A DNA stretch of 7,289 bases, from the NCBI GenBank assembly GCA_021828925.1, contig JAJZCT010000161.1:1-7289 (forward strand), read 5' to 3'. This DNA is from Planctomycetota bacterium (GTDB lineage: Bacteria > Planctomycetota > Phycisphaerae > WQYP01). The notes beneath the pieces were generated by a model. That model was not told the origin of the DNA. It saw only the letters and a program-made list of their open reading frames with translations, and did no database searches. Shown one piece after another: positions 1 to 6,391 of the stretch (within the stretch, counting starts at the first letter, position 1; each line of letters starts with the position of its first letter). Made by a program: the position numbers and the translations under genes.

Positions 1-1
1 T

Positions 2-145
2 ACTGCCGCATCGTTAGACGCTGTGCAGCTTATAGAGCCTCCTCCAGCCTCTACGCCGGAACCCGCTACATTGGGGTTGTTTCTAGCCGGCGGATTGGCG
101 TTGGTGATTGCCAAGCGTCGGCGAAGCGGGTCGGGAAACCTTTGA
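2..145 (+). CDS. C-terminal fragment of a PEP-CTERM sorting-domain protein
   Basis: Only the last 47 codons and the TGA stop lie in the window; the gene begins upstream. The tail is a textbook PEP-CTERM signal. A proline-rich linker (EPPPASTPEPAT) carries the PEP motif, followed by a hydrophobic segment (LGLFLAGGLALVIA) and a basic cluster (KRRR), with a short SGSGNL end. In known systems this tripartite tail takes an exported protein to the inner membrane, where an exosortase cleaves near the PEP motif and the protein is released to or attached at the cell surface. The function of the missing N-terminal part cannot be told. It lies upstream of a second gene with a similar tail and is closed by a strong terminator-like hairpin, so the two are probably separate transcripts. 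The frame and stop are clear. Confidence 0.85.
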   Translation, partial: TAASLDAVQLIEPPPASTPEPATLGLFLAGGLALVIAKRRRSGSGNL

Positions 146-154
146 ACCTGTTGT

Positions 155-219
155 GATGATGTTCCTCCATGCCGGCGTGGCCATGGCGCTGTGTCGGCAT
201 GTTGGGACATCATCTTTTT
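155..219 (+). terminator. Long rho-independent terminator after the PEP-CTERM gene
   Basis: GATGATGT at 155-162 pairs perfectly with ACATCATC at 207-214, and three more pairs (163-165 with 204-206, one G-U) continue the stem. After a two-by-two mismatch, CATGCCGGC at 168-176 pairs with GTCGGCATG at 193-201, with one G-U pair. A 16-base loop contains the self-complementary GCCATGGC. TTTTT at 215-219 follows the outer stem directly. The hairpin starts 9 bases after the stop of the preceding gene, as expected for its terminator. It is longer than usual and its lower stem is AT-rich, so it might also protect the mRNA 3' end. Confidence 0.75.
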
Positions 220-315
220 CGGTCCAACTGCCGGGGATGTTGGCGTGCCAGCAGTGTGGCTTAACCCAAGTCGGCGCGGTTACATTCTGGCTTACCGCGG
301 GAGAAATGTGCACCC

Positions 316-1593
316 ATGGGCTCATTAAATAATCTCTGCTCTCTACGGCATCAAGCTTCGGCAGCGTTGCTGGTTGCCGCAGTAAGTTTTAACATGTATC
401 CGGCCTTGGCGACCGCAACGGACTACCACGTCAACCCGAATGCTGTGACGCAAGGTGACACGTTTAATAGTCTGCAAGCCGCAATTAACGCTGCCCCGGC
501 TGGAACGGCGGCCGACCCTACGCGACTGTTCCTGTCGCCGGGTGTGTACGATTCCCAGCCTATCACGATATCCGGAGATAAACCTTATCTGGATATTATC
601 GGTGGCGGGGCGAGCGCCACCGACACGGTCATCGAATATGGGCTGAACGCCGATTCAGTCGTGAATGGCGCAACGGTCGGCACGGGCGGATCAAGCAGCG
701 TAAATTTATTTGCCAATGATTTCACAGCCTCGAATGTGACCTTTGCCAATACGACTGCCCAACCAGCGCCCGGTGCCGCCACGGTCCAAGCTCTGGCCGT
801 TCTAAGCGAGGGCGATCAGGAGGCGTTTAATAATTGCAACTTCATCGGATTTCAAGATACGATGTATCTGGCTAACGGTCGCAGCTATTTCCGAAATTGC
901 TTTATTAACGGCACGGTGGATTATGTATTTGGAAACGGCACTGCGGTGTTTCAAAATTCCACGCTCAACAGTGCGGGCAACGGTGGGGGCGGGGCATCTG
1001 TTGTGACCGCTGCCAACACCGCACCGACCACAGCAGTTGGCTTCGTATTCCTTAATTCTGCGCTTACCGGCAACCCGACACCGCTAAGCGAGGGCGGCAA
1101 TCCGGCCTATCAGTCAGGTGTGCCAAACGGCAATGCGTTTCTTGGGCGGGCGTGGCAATATCAGACATCCAATGCCAGCGTGACGTATATCAATACGAAA
1201 ATGGGGCCGGTGGTAAATTCTCAGGGCTGGATTCCTTTTGACTCCAATGAAACGCCAAGCAACCAGAGTCCGCGATTCTCCGAGTACAACAGCATGGACG
1301 CCAACGGCGCGCCGTTGAGTGTTTCTTCGCGGGTTCCTTGGTCGAACCAACTCTCTTGGGCGGGAAAAGCCAATCCCCTTGCCAATGCCGCAAATTATAC
1401 TCTCAATAATATTTTTGGCCCGGAGACATTCTGGGGTTCGCAGTACACGGGAACATTTTCCGTTAACGGGACTTGGAACCCCTTAACCCAGATTTCCACC
1501 ACAGCCGTGCCGGATCCTGCGGCCTTCGCCACCCTGTTTACGGGCGCATCGCTGGTGCTGCTATTTCGCCGACGGCCACGGGCGCGTTTATAA
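316..1593 (+). CDS. Secreted pectinesterase (CE8 family) with PEP-CTERM-like tail
   Basis: This is a pectin methylesterase of carbohydrate esterase family 8, which removes methyl esters from homogalacturonan and releases methanol and free pectate for later lyases or hydrolases. An N-terminal signal peptide (about residues 1-32, hydrophobic core AALLVAAVSF, likely cleavage after ALA) is followed by a right-handed beta-helix. The family's active-site residues are all visible: Q158 (VQALAV), D181 (GFQDTM), D202 (VDYVFGNG), R278 and W280 (LGRAW, usually LGRPW). The protein ends with VPDPAA, a hydrophobic stretch and FRRRPRAR, a degenerate PEP-CTERM signal that suggests exosortase-dependent surface display. 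At 425 aa it is a usual bacterial length plus the sorting tail. The ATG at 316 has a GGGAG 12 bases upstream, slightly far. The downstream LacI-type gene may control it. The family call is firm; the surface location is inferred. Confidence 0.93.
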   Translation: MGSLNNLCSLRHQASAALLVAAVSFNMYPALATATDYHVNPNAVTQGDTFNSLQAAINAAPAGTAADPTRLFLSPGVYDSQPITISGDKPYLDIIGGGASATDTVIEYGLNADSVVNGATVGTGGSSSVNLFANDFTASNVTFANTTAQPAPGAATVQALAVLSEGDQEAFNNCNFIGFQDTMYLANGRSYFRNCFINGTVDYVFGNGTAVFQNSTLNSAGNGGGGASVVTAANTAPTTAVGFVFLNSALTGNPTPLSEGGNPAYQSGVPNGNAFLGRAWQYQTSNASVTYINTKMGPVVNSQGWIPFDSNETPSNQSPRFSEYNSMDANGAPLSVSSRVPWSNQLSWAGKANPLANAANYTLNNIFGPETFWGSQYTGTFSVNGTWNPLTQISTTAVPDPAAFATLFTGASLVLLFRRRPRARL

Positions 1594-1636
1594 ACTCTGG
1601 ATCCTGATATTTTTGCTTATGTGAGCGAAACGAATC

Positions 1637-2875
1637 ATGGACAGCACACCTTCCCTTCCCAGGCATGACGCGGCGGACGGTTCGTCCGGCTTGAGCTTCA
1701 CGGATTCTTCGTTGCGCTTGCCTGATACGTTGAAACTTCCGGCTGCGGAGGGAAATGTCACCATTCATTTCCGCACCGAAGAGCCGGCAGCAGAGCCCCT
1801 CTTGCAAAAACCACGAACTTCTCGTATGTTTTCTCCCATGTCCAAGGCACCGAATCAGACTCTTATCGCCCGGCAGCTTAATTTAGCCCCCGGTACGGTG
1901 TCGCGCGCATTGCGCCAGCAGCCCGGAATTAAATCCGAAACGCGGGAGCGGGTTTTGAAACTGGCGCAAAAACTTGGTTATACCGTCCGCCTACGTGGCA
2001 AAGCGGCCGTGGAAGCGGAAGCCTGCTATCTTGGGGTTCTGGTGCAGTCTCCGGAAAGCAGTTGGACCCACACACGGTATCTGGTTGGCTTAAGTGAAGC
2101 GGCCGCCGCCATGAACGTTACGCTTATTGTACATCATGTATCCTTTCAAGATTGCCTAAATATTGTCCACGCGGACCGACAGCCGCCGGCCATGCGTGAC
2201 GGCCGAGTAAAAGGGCTGTGCCTGGTTCATCGCTGGCCGGAAGATGTAGCGCGGCAATTGGCGGAAAAATTTGCCTGCGTTTCCGTGGTACATTTCTACC
2301 CCGGTGCCAAAGTGGACCTTGTGGATATGGACCATCGCGGCGGTATGAATGTCCTGGCGCAGCACCTCTACGGCCTTGGCCACAGAAAAATCGGCTATTT
2401 TGGCTACTGCGGTGACATGTCATGGTCCCGCGCCCGTTATGCCGGGTATGTGGAAGCTATGACTAAACTGCGATTGGAATTAAATCCGGCCTGGGCCATG
2501 GAATTTGGTCCGGAGGTTTTTGAACAGCGACTGGTACCGGCAACGGCACCGGAACAGGCTTTACGTTTAATTAAGTCAGGTGTACGCGCCTGGATGGCTA
2601 CCAATGAGTGGGCGGGGCAGATGCTGGCACAAATTGTCCGCGATGCCGGCCTGCGTGTGCCGGAGGATGTATCGATTACGGGCTTTGACAATACCGATAC
2701 GGTTCCTCGACCGGTGGTGCAATTAACATCCGTGGGTGTATCACTTTCCGTGATCGGTACGGCCGCCATTCAGAGACTTAACCAGCGCCTCGCCAACCCC
2801 GACGAGCCGCGGCAGAATATCCTGTTCGATGTTGAATTTGTTCCCGGCAATTCCACCGGGCCGTTGAACGCCTGA
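1637..2875 (+). CDS. LacI-family transcriptional regulator
   Basis: This is a DNA-binding regulator of the LacI/GalR family. The helix-turn-helix covers about residues 75-94 (TLIARQLNLAPGTVSRALR), followed by the conserved PGIKSETRERVLKLAQKLGY of the DNA-binding domain. From about residue 130 a periplasmic-binding-protein-like effector domain begins. Family landmarks in it are VDMDHRGG (229-236), HLYGLGHRKIGYFGY (243-257) and DVSITGFDN (344-352). The hinge between the domains (116-130) lacks the usual PN..A..L pattern. The 412-aa frame opens at ATG 1637, 43 bases after the pectinesterase stop, but neither this nor ATG 1838 has a clear Shine-Dalgarno. Starting at 1838 gives 345 aa, the family norm, and places the HTH at the N-terminus. 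Residues 1-67 are not recognisable and may be untranslated leader. Its position suggests it responds to a sugar and controls the adjacent pectinesterase, which is inference. Confidence 0.9.
   Translation: MDSTPSLPRHDAADGSSGLSFTDSSLRLPDTLKLPAAEGNVTIHFRTEEPAAEPLLQKPRTSRMFSPMSKAPNQTLIARQLNLAPGTVSRALRQQPGIKSETRERVLKLAQKLGYTVRLRGKAAVEAEACYLGVLVQSPESSWTHTRYLVGLSEAAAAMNVTLIVHHVSFQDCLNIVHADRQPPAMRDGRVKGLCLVHRWPEDVARQLAEKFACVSVVHFYPGAKVDLVDMDHRGGMNVLAQHLYGLGHRKIGYFGYCGDMSWSRARYAGYVEAMTKLRLELNPAWAMEFGPEVFEQRLVPATAPEQALRLIKSGVRAWMATNEWAGQMLAQIVRDAGLRVPEDVSITGFDNTDTVPRPVVQLTSVGVSLSVIGTAAIQRLNQRLANPDEPRQNILFDVEFVPGNSTGPLNA
1802..1830 (+). promoter_or_regulatory. Weak candidate promoter for the LacI-type gene (internal start at 1838)
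   Basis: TTGCAA at 1802-1807 and TATGTT at 1825-1830 each match the sigma-70 consensus at 4 of 6 positions, with a 17-base spacer. Transcription would begin about at the ATG at 1838, where the canonical LacI-family N-terminus lies. The match is modest and such pairs occur by chance; it is listed because it bears on the start-codon choice. Confidence 0.25.
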
Positions 2876-2935
2876 GCGGCTGCTGCGCCGCGCATCAAGA
2901 TACGTCATTGGTTTCCCCACATTTCTACAAATTGG

Positions 2936-2944
2936 TGGTACAAT
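2936..2944 (+). promoter_or_regulatory. Extended -10 promoter of arfB
   Basis: TGGTACAAT is a TG-N extended -10 followed by TACAAT (5 of 6 to TATAAT). No good -35 lies 16-18 bases upstream, as is common for extended -10 promoters. Only six bases separate the -10 from the arfB ATG at 2951, so the transcript should start on or next to the start codon. It lies in the short gap after the LacI-type gene, giving arfB its own expression. Confidence 0.55.
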
Positions 2945-2950
2945 ACCTGC

Positions 2951-3394
2951 ATGGTTGAAAGTATTTCCAATGTTCCAGGTTTGGCGCTGGGTGGCGGTGT
3001 GTGGGTAGACCGGCAGCGGTTGCAGTTCGGCTTTTCGCGATCCAGCGGCCCGGGCGGCCAAAATGTCAACAAAGTCAATACCAAAACCGATCTGCGCGTG
3101 CATCCTGATGATCTGCACGGCCTGAACGTCAAAGCTCGATTACGGCTCATTCAAGCCGTGGGCCGCCGAGTTGATGCCGCCGGTGCCATCGTGCTGATAA
3201 GCTCCAATCAACGCACACAGGAAGCCAATCGCCGCGCGTGCGTCGAAAAACTGAAAACGTTGGTTTCCGAAGCGATGGTGGAACCTAAGAAACGTCGCAA
3301 AACACGCCCCACCAAAGCCAGCAAAACCCGTCGTCTGGATTCCAAGCGCGTACGCTCCGATGTAAAACGCGCCCGCCGCGTTCCGGCGGAATAA
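2951..3394 (+). CDS. arfB: Alternative ribosome-rescue peptidyl-tRNA hydrolase ArfB (YaeJ)
   Basis: ArfB enters the empty A site of ribosomes stalled on truncated mRNA, places its basic tail in the mRNA channel and hydrolyses the peptidyl-tRNA. The release-factor-like catalytic domain has SSGPGGQNVNKVNTK with the GGQ at 35-37, and the 147-aa length fits the family (about 140 aa). The C-terminal tail, about residues 112-143, is strongly basic and includes TRPTKASKTRRLDSK, which matches the tail that distinguishes ArfB from true release factors. GGQ lies about nine residues later than in E. coli ArfB, so the N-terminus is slightly long. GTG at 2999 would be an alternative but would shorten the first strand, so ATG 2951 is preferred. 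It has its own predicted promoter and converges with the peptidase gene, 3 bp away. Confidence 0.93.
   Translation: MVESISNVPGLALGGGVWVDRQRLQFGFSRSSGPGGQNVNKVNTKTDLRVHPDDLHGLNVKARLRLIQAVGRRVDAAGAIVLISSNQRTQEANRRACVEKLKTLVSEAMVEPKKRRKTRPTKASKTRRLDSKRVRSDVKRARRVPAE
3373..3389. terminator. Candidate shared terminator between convergent genes
   Basis: CCGCCG (3373-3378) and CGGCGG (3384-3389) form a six-pair all-G/C stem with a 5-base loop, inside the last codons of arfB. On the plus strand it is followed by AATAAATTTTAT. On the minus strand, just past the peptidase stop, it is followed by GCGCG and then TTTT. Neither T tract is ideal, but no other terminator is visible for either gene block, so a bidirectional terminator is plausible. 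Confidence 0.4.
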
Positions 3395-3397
3395 ATT

Positions 3398-4594
3398 TTA
3401 TACGGATGTTTCTGCCTGGCCCTTTTCGAACAGCAACGCCTTGTGTTCCTGTTCGTGCAGGTTGTTAAATCTCTTTTTCAGATCTTCCATCCCGGGTTTA
3501 TACGTCGGAAACTTCACGCATATTTGCGCCAGTAATTCAATCTCGGCGGCAAAATCCGCCAAGTGGATCGTCTCGCTGGCAATCATCGGCCCGGCGGATG
3601 GAATACCATGATCGGCACCCGTGGCCGGAGTCTCGAGCATGTTGTGATAATTTCCAAGGGCCAGGCAGACTGCGCCGGTTTCATAACCGAAGGCATGGAA
3701 CACTGTAGAATCGCAGGTGCCGCCGTCCATTAAGGCCCGTTGATATCGGAATTCTGAATCCTCATCGGCCACGCCGCCGGCGGTCATGGCCATGAATCGC
3801 GTCAACGCCGGGCTGAAGGTGCTGGTGCGGTCTCCAACACGAATGACCGGTCCGGCACCCTGAACGGCTTGGACCGTGGCGCGGCTGGTTTCCAGCCCTA
3901 TGATGGCGCAGTTACGGGGAATTAAGCGCTGTCGCGCCGCTACGATGGCCCCGGCAAATCCCACCTCCTCCGCGCGTGTCAGCAGGACCGTCACATTGCA
4001 TTTGGCTTTTAGCTCCAGCAACCGGTCCAGCACACACAGGCATGCGGCCACGCCCGCCAGATCATCGCACGCCCGGGCCATGAACATGTCATTTGATTCT
4101 GACGCATCGGGTAAATTCCACGTGCCAACAGTCCCTTTCGGAATTCTTACGCCGCACGCGGCTAATCGCACGCGCATAGGATCTGATTTTTTTGCCGGCG
4201 CTACCTGCAGCACTTTTGTCGCCACCGACTTGGTCAATCCACCGCCACTGCCGTTGGCGGGCCATAATGCCACCGTCGCACCGGTAAAGCAGGAGGGCTT
4301 CACACCGCCTCGGAAAATCGTATTGATTGTTCCGTCGCGTCCCATCCCGGTGACAATAAAGCCCGGATGGTCCAAGTGTGCCTCCAGCACCAGTGTGCGG
4401 GTCCCCTTGCGGCCGGTGCGATAATCCAAATGTATATTACCCGCCACATCTTCACGCCAGCGGATCGCCTTGGAGCGCCTCGCCGTGGCATGCCATTGCC
4501 GGACGGCCGCAGTCACCAGGTGTTCTCGATATGGTGCGGTGGGGGTGTCACAAAGAAGCGTTAAAATCTGATAAAAATCATTACGAAGCTTCAA
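3398..4594 (-). CDS. M42-family-like zinc metallo-aminopeptidase
   Basis: This is a cytosolic di-zinc aminopeptidase of the M42 type (clan MH), expected to trim N-terminal residues from peptides. The metal and catalytic motifs appear in family order: EAHLDHPGF (H73, D75), ARACDDLAG (bridging D177), TRAEEVGFAGA (catalytic E209 and ligand E210), GLETSRA (E235, where M42 enzymes usually have Asp) and LGNYHNM (H317). GGTCDSTVF (291-299) fits the conserved segment before the last ligand. There is no signal peptide, and 398 aa is slightly longer than typical because of a helical tail after about residue 360. The start is TTG at 4594, supported by GGGAG seven bases upstream. No substrate can be inferred, and an M28/M20-type relative within clan MH is the main alternative. 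The gene lies 12 bases after the membrane protein gene and is probably co-translated with it. Confidence 0.87.
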   Translation of the reverse strand: MKLRNDFYQILTLLCDTPTAPYREHLVTAAVRQWHATARRSKAIRWREDVAGNIHLDYRTGRKGTRTLVLEAHLDHPGFIVTGMGRDGTINTIFRGGVKPSCFTGATVALWPANGSGGGLTKSVATKVLQVAPAKKSDPMRVRLAACGVRIPKGTVGTWNLPDASESNDMFMARACDDLAGVAACLCVLDRLLELKAKCNVTVLLTRAEEVGFAGAIVAARQRLIPRNCAIIGLETSRATVQAVQGAGPVIRVGDRTSTFSPALTRFMAMTAGGVADEDSEFRYQRALMDGGTCDSTVFHAFGYETGAVCLALGNYHNMLETPATGADHGIPSAGPMIASETIHLADFAAEIELLAQICVKFPTYKPGMEDLKKRFNNLHEQEHKALLFEKGQAETSV

Positions 4595-4601
4595 TTTATC
4601 G

Positions 4602-4606
4602 CTCCC
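4602..4606 (-). promoter_or_regulatory. Shine-Dalgarno site that fixes the TTG start of the peptidase
   Basis: On the minus strand GGGAG is followed by seven bases and then TTG AAG CTT, the start of the peptidase frame. The site begins directly after the TAA stop of the upstream membrane protein gene (4607-4609), so ribosomes finishing that gene sit on it. This supports both the non-ATG start and translational coupling. Confidence 0.7.
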
Positions 4607-6325
4607 TTATTGCCGTTTGATCAGCGGCTTGTCCCCATTGTCCACGGCGCCATCTGATGCGTCGGGGTAAATTTCATTGAGGCCCTGCCCATCGACGCTT
4701 CGCCGCAGCAGCAGATAGAGAATCGTGTTGCCCGCAAAATAATAACTTATCACATACGCCCCCAGCAGCGTTACCGCCAGAAACAGCCAGAAGTAAAGGA
4801 ATATCGCCCCGATCGTTTCTGACCAGTTCATGGCCCACCAGTTAATCGGGGCAATTAATTCGCCAAAATGGGGCGGCTGCCACATGGCGTCGAGTTTCCC
4901 CCCGCCGGTGTTCCAGCCATGCAGCATACCAAATAACGTCATGCCCCAGCCCACAAATACATGCACGCCTGCCAGCAGCACATACATGGCAAACGTCAGA
5001 AATAAATACGTCACCGCACCATATACCAGCAATAGCAGGGTGTAAAACAACATCCGCCATGGCCGGGCGTACACATAGCTGAAACTGCGGCTTATGGCGT
5101 CAAAGGAATCTGACCCTTCCACTGCCAGCGTAGGATAAATTAAATTTAGCCCGCCAATGGTTCCCAGCACCATCAGCATGATAATGAAACCGAGAATCAG
5201 AAATACAACAAATATCGCCCCAATAAAAATTTCGCCCAGAAAGGGGATGGCTCCGACGAATGATAAAATCGTTAATACCAAGCCGGTTCCCAAAATGGTA
5301 ACAAATGGCAGCAGCGGCGCTTTAATAAACGATCCGAGATGGGAAATCGTAAACGCGATGTTGGCGGAAAAAGTCGGGCGCTTGCCGGAAAATTCCAGGG
5401 CGGTTTGTCGGCATATCATCGCGCCAGCCAGAGCCGCCGCCATCAGGCTGATGCCTGCCAGCAGCAGTACGCTTAAAAGATAAAGCAAACGCCGAAGGAA
5501 TAACCCCATACCATGCGCGGCTCCAAGGGCCCGAACCGGAGCTGCTCCCGATATCAGCCAAGTGGGGGCGGTAATGAACATATTGGCCAAACACCCGACG
5601 ATGGAATTATTTTCCCACAGCCAATGGCGATTGGTCGGCAGAATCCCGGTTCCCACCTGCACCACCGCCTGCTGGGATTCCCCATTGGCCCCCCGCATTG
5701 GAGTCAGACGGAGCAATGCCGCGGTGTTACTTACCAGCAGGCCATATTCTCTGATTTCATATCGCATGAACGCGGAAAAAACTCCTCGCCCAACCATGGA
5801 CTGTAAATTACGCATGCGGTTAAGCAACTTCCGCGTCGCCTGACGCCGGGCTTGATTCTTTGTTGCCGCGTTTGCTCCCGCTTGTGAGGCGGCATGAACC
5901 GCCCGCGTAAAATGCCGCTCATAGCTCCCTTTTATCAGTTGATAGGCCGCTCCCGGATTTCCAGCCAATGCGGCGGTTTGGGCCAAGGTAATTGTCGGAT
6001 CCTCATGCTGTAGTAAATCCATGATTGCCTGCGTGCGGCTGGCGCGATTCTGTTTGAGTAAATCATCGTAGTAGCCGGGGATTGGTGAATGGAATGCTGT
6101 AATCTCTCCCGGCATAACCTGGTAGCTCCACAGCACGTCAAACGCCCGGCCAGTGCAATAAACTACCAGAATCGCCAGCAGTGCGGTGACCATGCACGCG
6201 GGTTGAATGGCCATGCGAAAAGCGCGAAACAAGGCGCTGAATTCAAATATGGAGCTGAATTTCACGTTTTCCAGCGTGAAATTCTGATAAGCCGTTTCCT
6301 GATTGGTCCGTCTCGGATCACCCAT
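4607..6325 (-). CDS. Uncharacterised multi-spanning membrane protein
   Basis: I do not recognise this 572-aa protein. The N-terminus is hydrophilic, and a first membrane segment lies at about 43-60. A long soluble region follows (about 67-275), rich in Ala, Arg and Gln with probable helices (145-175). A block of about five or six further segments comes next (about 280-304, 337-357, 362-390, 426-455 and 505-540), ending in an acidic and then basic tail (DNGDKPLIKRQ). The stretch EGSDSFDAISRSFSYVYARPWR (403-424, given here as landmark residues) between two membrane segments resembles the 'x-x-A-x-x-R-S-F' loops in integral membrane families such as the glycerophosphodiesterase membrane domain and DUF4013-type proteins. 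That is a resemblance only. No catalytic motif or transporter signature is visible. ATG 6325 has GAGGCGG upstream. It sits between nadK and a coupled peptidase gene. Confidence 0.8.
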   Translation of the reverse strand: MGDPRRTNQETAYQNFTLENVKFSSIFEFSALFRAFRMAIQPACMVTALLAILVVYCTGRAFDVLWSYQVMPGEITAFHSPIPGYYDDLLKQNRASRTQAIMDLLQHEDPTITLAQTAALAGNPGAAYQLIKGSYERHFTRAVHAASQAGANAATKNQARRQATRKLLNRMRNLQSMVGRGVFSAFMRYEIREYGLLVSNTAALLRLTPMRGANGESQQAVVQVGTGILPTNRHWLWENNSIVGCLANMFITAPTWLISGAAPVRALGAAHGMGLFLRRLLYLLSVLLLAGISLMAAALAGAMICRQTALEFSGKRPTFSANIAFTISHLGSFIKAPLLPFVTILGTGLVLTILSFVGAIPFLGEIFIGAIFVVFLILGFIIMLMVLGTIGGLNLIYPTLAVEGSDSFDAISRSFSYVYARPWRMLFYTLLLLVYGAVTYLFLTFAMYVLLAGVHVFVGWGMTLFGMLHGWNTGGGKLDAMWQPPHFGELIAPINWWAMNWSETIGAIFLYFWLFLAVTLLGAYVISYYFAGNTILYLLLRRSVDGQGLNEIYPDASDGAVDNGDKPLIKRQ

Positions 6326-6344
6326 CTTATTTGCCGCCTCGCTG

Positions 6345-6377
6345 CAGGTTACCTGATTCCATTACCATTCCATTATT
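6345..6377 (-). promoter_or_regulatory. Candidate regulatory site upstream of the membrane protein gene
   Basis: Within the 66-base nadK-to-membrane-protein gap, ATTCCATTA occurs twice in tandem (6356-6364 and 6367-6375, plus-strand reading), a period of 11 bp, about one helical turn. Next to it, CAGGTTACCTG (6345-6355) is a perfect 5-1-5 palindrome. On the minus strand AATAAT (6377-6372) is a 5 of 6 match to a -10 box but has no convincing -35. The arrangement resembles an operator or activator-binding site; no binding protein can be named. Confidence 0.35.
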
Positions 6378-6391
6378 GCTTCTTAGTACTT

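Noticed and set aside
282..309. ACATT...AATGT inverted repeat upstream of the pectinesterase start, considered as a LacI-type operator
   Set aside because: The arms are 5 bp and 18 bp apart, and the central CCGCGG is off-centre. It does not have the compact symmetric form of LacI-family operators.
108..332. 74-codon open frame on the plus strand overlapping the PEP-CTERM gene end and the pectinesterase start
   Set aside because: It runs through the terminator hairpin and overlaps two better supported genes. The product is Cys/Met-rich without a domain.
1674..1688. CGGACG-GTT-CGTCCG hairpin shortly after the pectinesterase gene
   Set aside because: It is a six-pair stem with no T tract after it, and it may lie inside the regulator's coding region. 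Too weak to call a terminator or operator.
2876..2891. GCGGC...GCCGC hairpin just after the LacI-type stop codon
   Set aside because: Five pairs only and no following T run; not convincing as a terminator.
2741..3118. 125-codon minus-strand open frame across the LacI end and arfB start
   Set aside because: It is antisense to conserved coding sequence on both sides, including the arfB GGQ motif, and has no recognisable features.
3876..4424. 182-codon open frame on the plus strand
   Set aside because: It lies wholly antisense to the metallopeptidase gene, whose metal-ligand motifs and ribosome-binding site are clear. Its own product is low-complexity with no recognisable domain.
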